Assembly: GCA_900498245.1 (NCBI GenBank)
Contig: LS998015.1
Location: 1,944,303 to 1,959,810, forward strand
DNA length: 15,508 bases
Reading direction: 5' to 3'
Source: Candidatus Zixiibacteriota bacterium
GTDB lineage: Bacteria; Zixibacteria; MSB-5A5; GN15; PGXB01
The position numbers and the translations under genes were made by a program. The notes under the pieces were generated by a model. The model saw nothing but the letters and a program-made list of their open reading frames with translations. It did not search any database and was not told where the DNA came from. Below, piece after piece: positions 14,746-15,508 of the stretch (position 1 is the first letter of the stretch; each line of letters opens with the position of its first letter).

Positions 14746-15458
14746 ATATTGGTATGATTGTTGACCTTTTCTTCCGTAGTTACATGCTCGTCGCGGTCTA
14801 TCTGCCCGTCACGAATATGAAGGATGCGGTCAGCGTAAAGGGCCACTTCCCGCTCGTGCGTGACAATCACAATCGTGTTCCCTTCTTTATGCAGACGGGA
14901 AAACAATTGCATGATTTCCAGACCGGTTTTCGAATCCAGGTTTCCGGTCGGTTCATCGGCCAGAATGAGAGCCGGTTCGTTGACCAGGGCCCGCGCAATC
15001 GCCACCCGCTGTCTCTGTCCGCCGGAGAGCTCGTTCGGTTTGTGCATCATCCGTTCCGTCAGGTCAACCGTCTCCAGCGCCCGTTTCGATTTTTCCTCGC
15101 GGAGATGTTTCGGCGTGCCGTTGTAGATGAGCGGCAGTTCCACATTGTGAAGGGCCGTGGCGCGCGGCATCAGATTGAATGTCTGAAAAACAAAACCTAT
15201 CTCTTTATTGCGGATCACGGCCAGTTCGTCATCATCCATCGCGCTGACCAGTTTCCCCTTAAAATAGTATTCGCCCTGGGTCGGAGTATCCAGACATCCG
15301 ATCAAATTCATCAGGGTCGATTTCCCCGATCCCGACGGCCCCATGATCGCTACGTAATCGCCTTTTTCGATGGCCAGGGACACGTCCCGCAGGGCATGCA
15401 CCACCACCTGCCCCATTTCATATGTCTTCCAGATGTTTTTCGTTTCTATAAGAGACAT
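14742..15458 (-). CDS. ABC transporter ATP-binding protein (MacB/LolD type)
   Basis: This 238-residue cytoplasmic ATPase drives the two permeases that follow. All motifs are present: Walker [10 protein letters not shown] (40-48), Q-loop Gln92 in VFQTFNL, signature LSGGQ (144-148), Walker B ALILADEP with catalytic Glu169, D-loop NLDS (173-176) and H-loop His201. The short length, the [16 protein letters not shown] stretch and the [21 protein letters not shown] segment are typical of the MacB/LolD/FtsE group, not of importers. It is the first gene of the five-gene unit. Its TGA stop overlaps the next ATG by 4 bp. The Shine-Dalgarno sequence is weak (GGAAG about 13 nt upstream). LolD-like lipoprotein trafficking is possible, but the permeases look more like MacB. 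Confidence 0.95.
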   Translation of the reverse strand: MSLIETKNIWKTYEMGQVVVHALRDVSLAIEKGDYVAIMGPSGSGKSTLMNLIGCLDTPTQGEYYFKGKLVSAMDDDELAVIRNKEIGFVFQTFNLMPRATALHNVELPLIYNGTPKHLREEKSKRALETVDLTERMMHKPNELSGGQRQRVAIARALVNEPALILADEPTGNLDSKTGLEIMQLFSRLHKEGNTIVIVTHEREVALYADRILHIRDGQIDRDEHVTTEEKVNNHTNI

Positions 15459-15497
15459 CGCAGTTACATCGCTTCCGATCTAAATTGTTTCTCTATC

Positions 15498-15503
15498 TTT
15501 ATA
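15498..15503 (-). promoter_or_regulatory. possible -10 box (TATAAA) of the ABC/GWxTD operon
   Basis: TATAAA on the minus strand lies about 40 bp upstream of the ATPase start codon. The matching -35 region would be beyond the right edge of the window, so this cannot be confirmed here. Confidence 0.2.
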
Positions 15504-15508
15504 TCATC

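Noticed and set aside
15472-15481. CTTCCGATCT, identical to the last 10 nt of a common Illumina adapter, near the window's right end.
   Set aside because: The match stops after 10 nt, and the sequence continues normally on both sides, including the start of the ABC ATPase gene; most likely chance, though a read check would settle it.

Overview
The window (15,508 bp, moderate GC, tightly packed, mostly minus strand) looks like chromosomal sequence from an uncultured Gram-negative bacterium of the FCB superphylum, possibly Zixibacteria-like. The basis is the combination of two GWxTD-domain proteins, three secreted DUF1573 proteins and a split MacB-type ABC exporter. This placement is inference from gene content. 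There are no tRNA or rRNA genes, CRISPR arrays or insertion sequences.

Layout: (1) 61-1406, minus: a lone divergent CheW-like protein downstream of a DUF72 protein. (2) 1531-2658, plus: an M29 aminopeptidase ending in a strong bidirectional terminator (2669-2702). (3) 6575-2718, minus: a probable four-gene operon of M20 dipeptidase, SDR-fold protein, EamA/DMT exporter and LOG-family protein. (4) 6808-9308, plus: three tandem secreted DUF1573 paralogues, each with its own candidate promoter. (5) 15458-9386, minus: a five-gene unit with an ABC ATPase, two FtsX/MacB-type permeases and two secreted GWxTD-domain proteins.

The highlight is the middle DUF1573 gene (7636-8376). Its frame is interrupted once, by TGA at 7837-7839, exactly where its neighbour has the first Cys of the family C-x-C motif: residue 68 in both, Sec-Gly-Cys against Cys-Gly-Cys. 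The next 37 nt contain a hairpin with the position, size and GG-starting loop of a bacterial SECIS element. Two base pairs that close its stem rest on silent third-codon-position differences from the Cys paralogue. I read this as a probable secreted selenoprotein of the DUF1573 family, not a pseudogene. The selenocysteine machinery (selA, selB, selC, selD) is not in the window, so this needs the rest of the genome.

Working together: regions 4 and 5 both concern the cell envelope. The DUF1573 proteins carry signal peptides and a redox-capable C-x-C or U-x-C motif. The ABC/GWxTD unit looks like an envelope exporter or mechanotransmission system with its own secreted partner proteins. Region 3 mixes peptide turnover, small-molecule export and two enzymes of unclear substrate.
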